DNA from: Sphingopyxis panaciterrae
Lineage (GTDB): Bacteria; Pseudomonadota; Alphaproteobacteria; Sphingomonadales; Sphingomonadaceae
Direction of reading: 5' to 3'
NCBI RefSeq assembly: GCF_011762125.1
Contig: NZ_JAASQN010000002.1
Span: 434,001-498,000 of the forward strand
Length of the DNA: 64,000 nt
Shown: positions 1-8,271 of the stretch, one piece after another
Layout of the letters: every line of letters begins with the position of its first letter
Position numbering within the stretch: the stretch's first letter is position 1
The notes under the pieces: generated by a model
The model's input: the letters and a program-made list of their open reading frames with translations, nothing else
Database searches by the model: none
Told to the model about the DNA's origin: nothing
Made by a program: the position numbers and the translations under genes

Positions 1-13
1 GCATCACCCACTT

Positions 14-127
14 TCGTCATCCCGGGCTTGACCCGGGATTCCGCTTTTTTAAGTCATCTGCTATTTTCGAGGGCACTGCTATTTTCAAGAGCAAGCGGGA
101 CCCCGGATCAAGTCCGGGTAACGATGA
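14..127. repeat. dispersed repeat, family A copy 1
   Basis: This copy opens with TCGTCATCCCGGGCTTGACC and closes with CCCCGGATCAAGTCCGGGTA, so its two ends are imperfect inverted repeats around a variable AT-richer centre. The same ends recur at about 1405, 15352, 20219, 30322 and 39963. It lies outside any supported gene. The adjoining stretch up to 232 holds only a hairpin-forming run (GGTCGGGGGTGGGCA with TGCCCACCCCGACC) downstream of the OmpA-like gene; I see no gene in 1-232. Confidence 0.75.
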
Positions 128-232
128 TGAAGATGTCCGCAACCGGCCGTTTGCCGCCGTTCTTATTCCCTCTCGCTTGCGGGAGGGGTCGGGGGTGGGC
201 AGCGACGGTGCGAATGCCCACCCCGACCTTTG

Positions 233-1159
233 TTAAATGCCGTCCAGGCCCTTGCTGACCAGGATATTCACCGCAACACGGCGATTTTGCGCCTTGCCTT
301 CGACGGTATCATTGCTCGCCGCCGGGTCCGCTGCCGCCATGCCCGTGGGGGTCAGCATGCGATAGGGCTTCCAGCCGCAGGCCTGCTGAAGATAATTGAC
401 GACGCCGCCGGCCCGCTTTTCGCTGAGCTCCTGGTTGATTTCCTGGCTTCCGGTGGAATCGGTGTAACCGACCACGAGCAACAGCGCATTGTCCATTCCT
501 TCGGCCGAGTTGGCGGCCGCGCAAAGATCGGCTTTCGCCTGCTCGGACAGCACCGCCTTGCCCGTGTCGAAATTCACGTTGGTCGTGCCTTTGACATTAT
601 ATTGATCGATATCGCCCATGCGGCCGCGCAGCCCCTCGGTTGCCGCGGTCTGTTCGGCAAAGCGCTGGTCGGTGCCGTTACGGATCATCGTCGCCGTCTT
701 CAGGTCCTTGTTCTTCAGTTCGACCTGGCTGGCCACCAGGCCGCCGTCCCACTGCAATGTCTCGACCGCGACCGGCAGGCCGTTGAGCAGCGATGCCGCG
801 GCAAGCTTGCTGCTGCTGAGGCCCAAAAATCCGCCTTTCGACTTGATCCGGGTCGTATCGTTGATCGCGATGATCGTATTGGCGCCGTCGGCGGTCGTGA
901 CCTGCATCGTGCCGTCGCCGCGCGCTGAAATAATGCCTTCGACCTCGGGCCCCTTGGTCATCGCGGCCGCATCGGGCGTTGTCTGCGAGCCATATACGGT
1001 CGTCATGACGTCGCCACTGGTCGCTTCCTGCGGCTGCGCGTCCTGCGGTTGCGCCTCCTGCGGCTCGGCGTCCTGCTGCTGCGCGGCCAGACCCGCCGGC
1101 CCGGCCAGCATCGCTGCCATCAACAAAATTTTTGGATATTTGGAAACGCTACTCATCAT
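233..1159 (-). CDS. OmpA-family outer-membrane protein with repeat-containing N-terminus
   Basis: The 308-residue product begins with a signal peptide (KILLMAAMLAGPAGLAA) and a Gln/Asp/Glu/Pro-rich linker made of repeated DAQPQEAQPQ-like units. A middle segment (about residues 75-165) resembles a small beta-domain of the DUF5666 kind. The C-terminal 100 residues form an OmpA peptidoglycan-binding domain, with VGYTDSTGS, LSEKRAGGVVNYL and the conserved KAQNRRVAV. No beta-barrel domain is visible, so it is probably a periplasmic, wall-binding protein. The start is the first of two adjacent ATG codons, preceded by AGGAG; an upstream in-frame extension lacks a signal peptide at its N-terminus. 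It stands alone, with repeats on both sides. The OmpA domain is certain; the physiological role is not. Confidence 0.85.
   Translation of the reverse strand: MMSSVSKYPKILLMAAMLAGPAGLAAQQQDAEPQEAQPQDAQPQEATSGDVMTTVYGSQTTPDAAAMTKGPEVEGIISARGDGTMQVTTADGANTIIAINDTTRIKSKGGFLGLSSSKLAAASLLNGLPVAVETLQWDGGLVASQVELKNKDLKTATMIRNGTDQRFAEQTAATEGLRGRMGDIDQYNVKGTTNVNFDTGKAVLSEQAKADLCAAANSAEGMDNALLLVVGYTDSTGSQEINQELSEKRAGGVVNYLQQACGWKPYRMLTPTGMAAADPAASNDTVEGKAQNRRVAVNILVSKGLDGI
1026..1085. repeat. four tandem 15-bp units inside the OmpA-like gene
   Basis: Four consecutive units of 15 bp, each starting TCCTGCGG or TCCTGCTG, encode the QDAQPQEAQPQDAEPQ-like linker just after the signal peptide. The units differ by one to four bases, and the unit length keeps the reading frame. 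Confidence 0.8.
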
Positions 1160-1404
1160 CCTACTCCTGCAATGAGCCGCCCCCGCGGGTTGATCGCCCT
1201 TTCCGGCACAGTCATAATCTCTGCAAGACTGTTGATTCGGCCGTGTGGTCAGTTCGAGCGCATTGTGCGGCGAGCCGTTGAAAATCGCGCCGTGCGCCCG
1301 GCATTCGGGGCGTTTGCAACCGCGTCGGAGAGGCGTTTCCTGACGATTGCAGGCGGCTTGCCTGTCCGGAACTGCGGTTGGCGACTGGAAGCTGCCATTC
1401 CCTT

Positions 1405-1524
1405 TTTTCGTCACCCTCGGGCAAGGCAGGTGACTGCGCGACTTGATCCGGGGGCCCGCTTGACCTCAAAAACTGCTCGTGCCCCCAAAAAGGCCGGGTC
1501 CCGGGTCAGGCCCGGGATGACGAA
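1405..1524. repeat. dispersed repeat, family A copy 2
   Basis: A diverged copy running from TTTCGTCACCC to GGCCCGGGATGACGAAG, with the internal ACTTGATCCGGGGGCCCGC seen in other copies. It sits in the 423-bp gene-free gap between the OmpA-like gene and the tetR gene. I see nothing else supportable in that gap. Confidence 0.65.
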
Positions 1525-1582
1525 GCTGTATGGCGCAACGGCGCTCCCTACCCCAAAGCCCCCTTCAACGCTGGCTTACCCC

Positions 1583-2194
1583 TCACGCCACGCCACCAAA
1601 GGTCAGGCCGACAACATCGGCGACCTTTTGCTCGTCCCATTCGATGCGCCGGTCGAGGATCAGCATCGCCAGGCCGTGGACCAGCGACCAGGCGTGAAGC
1701 GCCGCGATATCGGGATCCTTCACTCCGGGCAGTGCCTCGCCCACCCCGGCGCGGAGCAGATTATATGCCGTCTCCCCCCCGTCGCTCGCGGCGGCGCCGC
1801 TCTCGCGATAGCGTTCGGGGATCTTGCGCGTGAAGCTCAGGCGGAACAGCGCGGGCTCCTCATGCGCGAAGCGGACATAGGCGATGCCCGTTGCCTTGAA
1901 CCCGGCGCTCGCGCCGCCCGCCTTCAGCCACGCCTGCGCCTGTAGCGCGCCCAGCCGCCGCAAACCTTCGTCGGCAAGCGCGTCGAGCAGCGCCTCCTTG
2001 TCGGGAAAGTGGCGGTAGAGTGCGGTCGCACTGACCCCGACGTCGCGCGCCAGCGCGCGCAGCCCCAGTTCGCTTTCGTCGCCCCCGGCCAGCCGTTTCA
2101 TCCCCGCAGCAATCACCGCGGCGCGCAGGTCGCCATGGTGGTACGCGCCCTCGGCCTTCGGCCTGCTCTCGTTTCGCGGCTTCGCATCTTTCAT
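1583..2194 (-). CDS. TetR/AcrR-family transcriptional regulator
   Basis: This 203-residue protein has a TetR N-terminal helix-turn-helix (about residues 40-75: LRALARDVGVSATALYRHFP) followed by a ligand-binding helical domain with the WSLVHGLA segment found in the TetR_C_33/WHG group. It is transcribed divergently from the carotenoid-oxygenase-family gene. The two share a 112-bp spacer holding two copies of the same 15-bp palindrome, one directly abutting this start codon, so autoregulation and control of the neighbour are likely. The N-terminus is His/Lys-rich, as usual. The effector is not predictable. Confidence 0.88.
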   Translation of the reverse strand: MKDAKPRNESRPKAEGAYHHGDLRAAVIAAGMKRLAGGDESELGLRALARDVGVSATALYRHFPDKEALLDALADEGLRRLGALQAQAWLKAGGASAGFKATGIAYVRFAHEEPALFRLSFTRKIPERYRESGAAASDGGETAYNLLRAGVGEALPGVKDPDIAALHAWSLVHGLAMLILDRRIEWDEQKVADVVGLTFGGVA

Positions 2195-2237
2195 GTTGAC
2201 ACTGTTACCTTCATCGTCTTATGTTGTCACTGTAAAC
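2195..2237. promoter_or_regulatory. tandem TetR operator and promoter between tetR and the oxygenase gene
   Basis: Two 15-bp palindromes fit GTTnnCAnTGnnAAC: GTTGTCACTGTAAAC at 2223-2237 (perfect) and GTTGACACTGTTACC at 2195-2209 (one mismatch). Their centres are 28 bp apart. A plus-strand promoter-like pair, TTGACA at 2196-2201 and TATGTT at 2220-2225 with an 18-bp spacer, overlaps both sites. A repressor bound there would block transcription of the downstream gene. Confidence 0.6.
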
Positions 2238-2306
2238 ATTCCGAGTCGCCTGCGCAACCCCACACTGCGCGGCACCTTCGCCAACTTCCGACTAAGGAGT
2301 ATCGTC

Positions 2307-3749
2307 ATGGCCAGCAACGTCGAAACCCTGATCCGCGGCGCCATTACCAAAGGCATCGTCAAGGTCGCGGACTTCAACCGCAAGCGTCTCCCCCGCCCCG
2401 CCGACGCGCATCCCTATCTCACCGGCATCCACCAACCGATGACCGGGGAACTGACGCTCGAAGCACTTCGCGTCGATGGCACCATCCCGGCGGCGCTGAA
2501 GGGCCGCTACCTGCGCAATGGCCCCAACCCCGCGATCGCGCCCGACCCGGCGAGCTATCATTGGTTCACCGGCGCCGGGATGGTCCATGGCATCCGCATC
2601 GAAGGCGGCAGGGCCGACTGGTATCGCAACCGCTGGATCCGCGGCAGCGAAGCGTGCGCGGCGCTTGGCGAAGCGCTCCCTCCGGGGCCGCGCGCCGACG
2701 GCAACGACGCCCCGAACACCAATGTCGTCGGCTTCGCCGGCCGCACCTTCGCGATCGTCGAAGCGGGCGGCAAACCGGTCGAGCTTTCCGACACGCTCGA
2801 TACCATCGCGCACAACCCCTTCGACGGCACGCTGAAGGGCTCCTATACCGCGCACCCGCATCACGACCCCTTCACGGACGAGACGCACGCGATCACCTAT
2901 GCCGGGAACAACCCGAACCAGGTGTGGCATGTCGTACTCGACGCCGATGCGCAGGTGATCCGCGAGGAAGCGGTCTCGGTCAGCGATGGCCCCTCGATCC
3001 ACGACTGCGCGATCACCGAAAATTACGTGCTCGTCTTTGACCTGCCCGTGACCTTCTCGATGAAGTCGCTGATCGCGGGCTATCGCTTTCCCTATGAATG
3101 GAATGACGCCCACCCGGCGCGTGTCGGCCTTCTCCCCAGACAAGGCCGCGGCGACGATATCATCTGGGTGCCGGTCAAACCCTGTTATGTCTTCCACCCG
3201 GCCAACGCGCATGAAACCGCCGACGGCAAGGTCATCGTCGACGTCGTGGCGCATGAAACGATGTTCGCGCGCTCGAAGCGCGGCCCCGACAGCGAGCGCT
3301 CGCGCATGGAACGCTGGACGATCGACCCGGTCGCCGGAACCACGACGCGTACCGTCATCCACGACCAGGGCCAGGAATTCCCGCGCTACGACGAGCGGCT
3401 GACGACGCATCCCTATCGCTATATCTACAGCGTCGCGCTGCCCGAGGGCGAGGCGGTCGAGATGATGATCGCCGACACGCGGCTATTCCGTCACGACCTC
3501 GAACGCGGGATGACCGAAGCACGCGACTTCGGCGCCGGCCGCCACCCCGGCGAGTTCGTCTTCGTACCGCGCAGCGCCGCGGGCGCCGAGGACGATGGCT
3601 GGCTGATCGGGCTGGTAGTCGACATGAACGACGAGACCACCGACCTCGTCATCCTCAACGCCGACGATTTCAATGGGCCGGCACAAGCCGTCGTTCATCT
3701 GCCGCACCGGATACCGCCGGGGTTCCACGGTAACTGGGTCGCGGACTGA
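2307..3749 (+). CDS. carotenoid oxygenase family (RPE65-like) dioxygenase
   Basis: The 480-residue product has the full length of the family of non-haem iron enzymes that cleave alkene bonds in apocarotenoids or stilbenes. Landmarks are GRYLRNGPNP near the N-terminus and the four iron-ligand histidine regions: HPHHDP, SIHDCAIT, VVAHETMF and the C-terminal GFHGNWV. The start is the ATG with AAGGAG eight bases upstream; an upstream in-frame ATG has no such site. It is probably cytoplasmic or peripherally membrane-bound. The divergent TetR gene and operator suggest substrate-induced expression. The last 80 bp overlap convergently with the nucleotidyltransferase gene. Substrate (carotenoid, stilbene or lignin-derived) cannot be read from sequence. 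Confidence 0.93.
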   Translation: MASNVETLIRGAITKGIVKVADFNRKRLPRPADAHPYLTGIHQPMTGELTLEALRVDGTIPAALKGRYLRNGPNPAIAPDPASYHWFTGAGMVHGIRIEGGRADWYRNRWIRGSEACAALGEALPPGPRADGNDAPNTNVVGFAGRTFAIVEAGGKPVELSDTLDTIAHNPFDGTLKGSYTAHPHHDPFTDETHAITYAGNNPNQVWHVVLDADAQVIREEAVSVSDGPSIHDCAITENYVLVFDLPVTFSMKSLIAGYRFPYEWNDAHPARVGLLPRQGRGDDIIWVPVKPCYVFHPANAHETADGKVIVDVVAHETMFARSKRGPDSERSRMERWTIDPVAGTTTRTVIHDQGQEFPRYDERLTTHPYRYIYSVALPEGEAVEMMIADTRLFRHDLERGMTEARDFGAGRHPGEFVFVPRSAAGAEDDGWLIGLVVDMNDETTDLVILNADDFNGPAQAVVHLPHRIPPGFHGNWVAD

Positions 3750-4530
3750 CCAGCCCGCGGCGCCACATCAGCATTTCGGTGACCGCCAGCGACCGGGCGT
3801 TGTCGACATCGATCGCCGTCGCCCCGTCGCTGACCAGTAACGGGGCGATGTCGACCTTCAGATGGCGCGAGATGCGCTGGAAGATGTGGTGGACCGGCCC
3901 GAGCCCGAAGCGGAAGCGGAGCAGGTTGATCAGGCCGAACGCCTGCATCACGCGGATCGGTTTCTTGACGAACTGCCCGCCGCCGCGGAACGCCTCCGCC
4001 GCGCGCAAGGCGCCGCGGTTGCCGATCCAATAGGCATTGCAGTTCGACACCGCGACGTCGGAAAATTCGTAAAAGCGCCGCTGCCCCTCGGGATGGACAG
4101 CCAGGATATCCTCGCGCCGCGCCAGCGCCACTCCGGCTTCGACCCCAAGGCGCGCCGCCTCGTTCCCGATCTCGGCGATCGTCGCGGGGGTGAGCAGGCA
4201 ATTGTCGGCGGTGGTGATGAGCAGCGGAAAGCTGGCTGCGTCCGCCGCGGCGAGCACCGAGTCCGCCAGATTGTCGGCCGCCGCGACGATGACCAGCCGG
4301 TCGCCGAGCCTATCGACCACCGCATCGCCCAGATCATCGCGTAGCGCGCCATGGTGCGTCGAGACGATAATCCGGTCGGCCGCACTGTCCGCCGCGCTTT
4401 CGAGCACATGCGCGATCATCGGCCGCCCGGCGACGGGCACCAGGCATTTGTCAGCGACGCCATGCGCCTCGGCGAGCGCATCCACAGCGCCGGGGCGGCG
4501 GCCCGCGAGGATCAGGATCGACCCGGTCAT
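3670..4530 (-). CDS. MobA-like NTP transferase domain protein
   Basis: A 286-residue GT-A-fold nucleotidyltransferase. The N-terminal nucleotide loop is degenerate (LAGRRPGAVDALAE) but is followed by the conserved DKCLVPVAGRPMI segment, and TTADNCLLT fits the metal-binding Asp region of the fold. The second half contains KKPIRVMQAFGL and a hydrophobic stretch, LINLLRFRFGLG. The start codon overlaps the stop of the upstream ATP-grasp gene by 4 bp, so the two are translationally coupled. The C-terminal tail runs about 80 bp into the convergent oxygenase gene. Members of this fold activate sugars or molybdenum cofactor by nucleotidyl transfer; the substrate here is unknown. Confidence 0.75.
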   Translation of the reverse strand: MTGSILILAGRRPGAVDALAEAHGVADKCLVPVAGRPMIAHVLESAADSAADRIIVSTHHGALRDDLGDAVVDRLGDRLVIVAAADNLADSVLAAADAASFPLLITTADNCLLTPATIAEIGNEAARLGVEAGVALARREDILAVHPEGQRRFYEFSDVAVSNCNAYWIGNRGALRAAEAFRGGGQFVKKPIRVMQAFGLINLLRFRFGLGPVHHIFQRISRHLKVDIAPLLVSDGATAIDVDNARSLAVTEMLMWRRGLVSPRPSYRGTPAVSGAADERRLVPAH

Positions 4531-5552
4531 GCCGCGTCGCGCCGCGCGCTGGCCGGCATGATCTGCCGCATCATGCTTTCGGCGACGATCGTCTCGATCA
4601 GATCGGGCTGGCTGAACCCGGCGGCGGCCGCCGAGCGGCTGAACAGTTTTTCGGACCAGAGGTTGCAGTTGAGATTGACCTCGAGCAGCCGGATCTCGTT
4701 CGTCGTGAAATCGACGCGAAATTCGAATCGGCCATAGTCGAAGGGATGGAAAATATCGACCATCTGCTGCGTATAGGCGGTAATCCGCTCGACCAGCGCG
4801 GCGTCGTCGAGCGACTTGATGTCGTAACCGATCCGCTCGGTCAGTCCGCGCTTTTCCTGATAGGTGCGCAGGACGGTCGGATCGTCCTGCTCGAAGATCA
4901 TCATCGGCAGCATCGCCGGTTCGCCGCCGAGCGTGATAACGGGTACCTCGACGTCGCTGCCGTCGATGAAGGGCTCGACGAGCGCATCATGATCGAGCGC
5001 ATGGATTTCGGCGATCGCCTGCGCCAGGCCGCCGCGGTCATGCGCGTCGCGCACCCCCCATGATGCCGAGCTATTGTTCGGCTTGATCACCCAGCGCCGC
5101 GCCGGCGGGCAGCGCGATACATCGACCGCGGCGCCACGGCGGAACAGCGCCCAGGGCGCCGTCGGTACACCGCGCGCCGCCGCTTCCAGCTTGGTCAGAT
5201 GCTTGTCGTCGGCAAGCCCCCGGACGATCGGAGAGGCGCCAAGATAGGGCAGACCCAGCCGGTTGCAGAGCAGGGGCAGCAGCATTTCGGAGTTGAAGAA
5301 GCCGCCGCGGTTGAGCAGCGGAAAGACGAAATCGGCCTCGATGCGATCGGTGAGCACGGCATAATCGTCGGCGACCAAGAGCGGAAAGCCCAGTCCTTCC
5401 AATATTTCGCGAATCTCGCGGTGATAGAGGGCGTGATTGCCGTCATCGGGATGCAGCCCGCCGTTCCACAAGGCGTGCTTGGCGATGAACAGCAGCCGCT
5501 GTTCGCGGATGGGGTCGGACAGCCGGGTCGGCTCGATATGGGTCGTACGCAT
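4527..5552 (-). CDS. ATP-grasp ligase, D-alanine-D-alanine ligase-like
   Basis: The 341-residue protein shows an ATP-grasp layout: an N-terminal domain (FIAKHALWNGG, then NRGGFFNSEM), a central lysine region (RRWVIKPNNSSASWGV), and catalytic C-terminal acidic/asparagine motifs (FEFRVDF and LLEVNLNCN) that bind Mg-ATP. It resembles D-Ala-D-Ala ligases in fold but is not Ddl, since the usual mur/ddl neighbours are absent. It heads a two-gene unit with the nucleotidyltransferase (ATGA overlap). The chosen ATG has GGAAG upstream; an ATG 63 bp further upstream is possible. Likely activity is ATP-dependent amide or ester formation; substrates are unknown. Confidence 0.78.
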   Translation of the reverse strand: MRTTHIEPTRLSDPIREQRLLFIAKHALWNGGLHPDDGNHALYHREIREILEGLGFPLLVADDYAVLTDRIEADFVFPLLNRGGFFNSEMLLPLLCNRLGLPYLGASPIVRGLADDKHLTKLEAAARGVPTAPWALFRRGAAVDVSRCPPARRWVIKPNNSSASWGVRDAHDRGGLAQAIAEIHALDHDALVEPFIDGSDVEVPVITLGGEPAMLPMMIFEQDDPTVLRTYQEKRGLTERIGYDIKSLDDAALVERITAYTQQMVDIFHPFDYGRFEFRVDFTTNEIRLLEVNLNCNLWSEKLFSRSAAAAGFSQPDLIETIVAESMMRQIMPASARRDAA

Positions 5553-5827
5553 GATGCGCTTCCACCATATGGAGGTTGCACCGCCATGACCTTTTGATGA
5601 CTTGGCCGCAATCAAACCGCCAAATATCTGTCATCTTGTCCCCGAAAACCGCAATTTATCGATGGTTCGGCGAACCGGAAGCCCACGCTCGTCCGGTCGC
5701 AAAGCCGGTCACCCGGCGCGACGAATTGTGATGAAATCCTCACCGCGCCGTTCAGCGCACACGCTTCATCGCGAAACCGACGCGTTTTGCGCAGCGCTTT
5801 TCGTGCACCGTTCGTTTCTCCTTCACT

Positions 5828-6856
5828 ATGACGCAGAACATCACCCTCTCCCGCCCCGCCATGAGCGCGATTGCCGCGTTCCTGGCCCTGTCCGCACCGG
5901 CCGCCTTTGCACAGGAAGCGCCCACCGTTCCGATGACGCCGCCCGTCGCCGCGCCGCCCCCGGTCGCCTCCCCGCCGACCATCGCACCGCCGAGCACCAC
6001 CGCGCCGGTCGCCGCATCGCAGACGGCACAGCCCCCCGCACCGAAGCCGGTAATCCGCGTGCCGCTTGATCTTCCCGCCGCCGAGCCGGCCGAACCGGCG
6101 CCGAAGGTTGCCGAAAAGGCCGCGGCTCCCGCGCCGAAGCTCGCAGAACGTGCCGCCCCTGCCCCGCGCGCCGCCGAGCGCACTGTGGCAGCCGCCCCTG
6201 CGGCAACGCCTGAACCGGCGACGCCCGTAACGACAGATATCGCTCCGCTCGCAAGCGAAGCGACCCCGATCACCACGCCTGTCATGGCGCCGACCGAACC
6301 CGTGGCCGAGCCCGCGCCGCTGCCTGCGGAAAGGGCCGTCAGCAACGACAGCTTCCCTTGGGAACTTGCTGGCGGGGCCGCCGCGCTGCTGATCGTCGGA
6401 GGCGCCGGTCTGACCTTTGCCCGCCGCCGTCGCCGCGCCGATACCGGGGTCGCCGACGAAGGCATGAGCTATGAGGCCATGAAAGCTGCCGAAGCCGTGC
6501 CCTACAGCCCGCCGCGCGAAGAGGTGGTCGCCCCCTCGATACGGAACACGCCGTCCTTTGCCGCCGCGCCGAGCGGCAGCATGGGCCGCCACGAAGCGCT
6601 GGCGCTCGCCGGCCCGACGCCGGACAATCCTTTTGCGACGCTGAAGAAGCGGCTCGCTCGGGCGCGCTTCCTCGATAGTCAGGAGCGTGCCGAATATGAT
6701 GCGACGCTCGCGACGCAGAAGGATATGAGCCGCAAGCCGGTCAGCGCCTGGGAAATCGCCCAGCGTCCGGCACCGGCCGCAGCCAAGCAGGAGGTGCGCC
6801 GCCCCGAGCCGGGCCGCGGACAGACGGCCTTCCGTCCCGGATATTCGAACAACTGA
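5828..6856 (+). CDS. Pro/Ala-rich signal-peptide protein with one membrane anchor
   Basis: I do not recognise a named family. The 342-residue product has a signal peptide ending AAPAAFAQE, then about 150 residues dominated by Pro, Ala, Thr and Glu (low complexity, presumably extended in the periplasm). One transmembrane helix follows (about residues 178-196, LAGGAAALLIVGGAGLTFA) before RRRRR, and a 140-residue charged C-terminal part that should be cytoplasmic. The tail contains PDNPFATLKKRLARARFLD. The arrangement suggests an envelope-spanning linker, perhaps tethering a cytoplasmic element to the wall. It is divergent from the ATP-grasp gene and convergent with rplL, from which a strong bidirectional terminator separates it. 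Confidence 0.7.
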   Translation: MTQNITLSRPAMSAIAAFLALSAPAAFAQEAPTVPMTPPVAAPPPVASPPTIAPPSTTAPVAASQTAQPPAPKPVIRVPLDLPAAEPAEPAPKVAEKAAAPAPKLAERAAPAPRAAERTVAAAPAATPEPATPVTTDIAPLASEATPITTPVMAPTEPVAEPAPLPAERAVSNDSFPWELAGGAAALLIVGGAGLTFARRRRRADTGVADEGMSYEAMKAAEAVPYSPPREEVVAPSIRNTPSFAAAPSGSMGRHEALALAGPTPDNPFATLKKRLARARFLDSQERAEYDATLATQKDMSRKPVSAWEIAQRPAPAAAKQEVRRPEPGRGQTAFRPGYSNN

Positions 6857-6896
6857 GTCCGGCTCCTGAACCGCGGCGCGTTCCCTTCGCCGCACG

Positions 6897-6933
6897 AAAA
6901 AAGGGCGGCGCCTTGCGGCACCGCCCTTTTTTG
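6897..6933. terminator. bidirectional rho-independent terminator
   Basis: GGGCGGCGCC and GGCACCGCCC pair around a TTGC loop with one internal mismatch. The stem has six A on its left and six T on its right, so it can end both the upstream plus-strand gene and the rplJ-rplL transcript. Confidence 0.9.
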
Positions 6934-6973
6934 CTGGAACCGGCGGGCGAACCCGCCGGACCATCAAACCGGA

Positions 6974-7345
6974 TTACTTCAGTTCGACGGTGCCGCCAGC
7001 GGCGAGAATCTTGGCCTTCAGCTCTTCGGCTTCGGCCTTGTTCACGCCTTCCTTGATCGCCTTCGGCGCGCCTTCGACGAGTGCCTTGGCTTCGCCCAGG
7101 CCCAGGCCGGTGATCGCACGGACTTCCTTGATCACGTTGATCTTGTTGCCGCCGTCACCCGTCAGGATGACGTCGAATTCGGTCTGCTCTTCAGCAGCCG
7201 GGCCAGCAGCGGCAGCGGCCGGAGCGGCAGCAACAGCAGCGGCAGCCGAAACGCCCCACTTTTCTTCGAGCAGCTTCGACAGGTCAGCCGCTTCGAGGAC
7301 GGTCAGAGCCGACAGTTCTTCAACGATCTTTGCAAGATCAGCCAT
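6974..7345 (-). CDS. rplL: 50S ribosomal protein L7/L12
   Basis: 124 residues, the normal length. It has the N-terminal dimerisation helices ([20 protein letters not shown]), the flexible Ala-rich hinge, and the C-terminal factor-binding domain with [21 protein letters not shown] and the final GGTVELK. Two ATG codons lie close together; the second (ATGGCT) is chosen because GGAG lies seven bases upstream of it and is too close to the first. It follows rplJ by 59 bp. Unusually, rpoB does not follow: a terminator and an unrelated convergent gene come next. Confidence 0.98.
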   Translation of the reverse strand: MADLAKIVEELSALTVLEAADLSKLLEEKWGVSAAAAVAAAPAAAAAGPAAEEQTEFDVILTGDGGNKINVIKEVRAITGLGLGEAKALVEGAPKAIKEGVNKAEAEELKAKILAAGGTVELK

Positions 7346-7404
7346 GTTCATTCTCCATCAGAACCGGGATGTCCCGGCAGTAAGTTTAAAGGGTTAGTTC
7401 GAAA

Positions 7405-7920
7405 TCACGCTGCTTCTTTGGCGGCATATGCGCCAAAAACCCGCGCCAGCTGGCCCGCCGGAGCTGCGGCAATCTGCGCAACCTTGGTGGCCGGAGCCTG
7501 CACCAGACCGATGATCTTGGCGCGGAGCTCGTCGAGCGAGGGAAGCGAAGCAAGCGCTTTGACGCCATTCACGTCGAGGACCACGTCGCCCATGCCGCCG
7601 CCAACGATTTCAAGCTTGTCGTTGGTCTTGGCAAATTCCACGGCGATCTTCGCAGCCGAGACCGGATCGGTCGAGGTTGCAAGGGCCGTGGGACCGGTCA
7701 GCAGTTCGCCGATACCGGTGTAGGACGTGCCATCGAGCGCGATTTTGGCAAGACGGTTCTTCGTGACGCGAAAGTCGGCCCCTGCGTCGCGCATCTGCTG
7801 GCGCAGCACCGTCGACTGAGCGACGGTCATGCCGAGGTTGCGGACGACCACAACAGCAGCAGCTGATCCCAGCGTAGCGTTCAGCGAGGATACGGCTTCG
7901 GCCTTTTCCGTACGATCCAT
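7405..7920 (-). CDS. rplJ: 50S ribosomal protein L10
   Basis: 171 residues beginning MDRTEKAEAV, with the L10 core (TVAQSTVLRQQMRDAG, FRVTKNRLAKIA, LTGPTALATS) that anchors the L7/L12 stalk to 23S rRNA. The start has GGAG nine bases upstream; a longer in-frame version has an unlikely Arg-rich leader. It is the first gene of an rplJ-rplL unit. L10-L12 normally represses its own translation through a 5' leader, and a structured untranslated region lies upstream here. rplA, its usual upstream neighbour, is about 7.6 kb away. Confidence 0.98.
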   Translation of the reverse strand: MDRTEKAEAVSSLNATLGSAAAVVVVRNLGMTVAQSTVLRQQMRDAGADFRVTKNRLAKIALDGTSYTGIGELLTGPTALATSTDPVSAAKIAVEFAKTNDKLEIVGGGMGDVVLDVNGVKALASLPSLDELRAKIIGLVQAPATKVAQIAAAPAGQLARVFGAYAAKEAA

Positions 7921-8200
7921 GCCTATACTCCACTCATCTGCCCGGATTCGCCCGCGCCGAAACGCGTGGCGCCGCCGGGCGGCTAACACACGCAAATACA
8001 GACGCGAGCCGAGGCTCGCCTGTCATTGCGCAACGATGTCCGATGGGGTCGGTCAAGACGCGTCGCCTGAAAACAGGCGAGCGACCGAAAAAGACTGTTC
8101 CCCGTCTCGGCTGGAAATTAAGAAGGGCATATTCCCTTCACCAACTGTCTCGGACGGAATTGCCACGGCCGAGGCCGGGACAACACGGAGGCGCTCATAG
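7921..8200 (-). promoter_or_regulatory. rplJ 5' untranslated region, candidate L10 leader
   Basis: The roughly 350-bp gap between rplJ and the divergent GNAT gene has no convincing gene. On the minus strand it can form several hairpins, including GAAGGG/CCCTTC around 8126-8143 and CGCCTG/CAGGCG (TTTT loop) around 8066-8083. Proteobacterial rplJ transcripts usually carry an autoregulatory L10 leader here, but I could not match its conserved kink-turn with confidence. Confidence 0.35.
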
Positions 8201-8271
8201 CGTTCGGCGGCGCAAAGTCAAGCCGGACAGGCGGCTTGGCGGGTACGGCCGGTTGGCATATGGCGGCGCGC

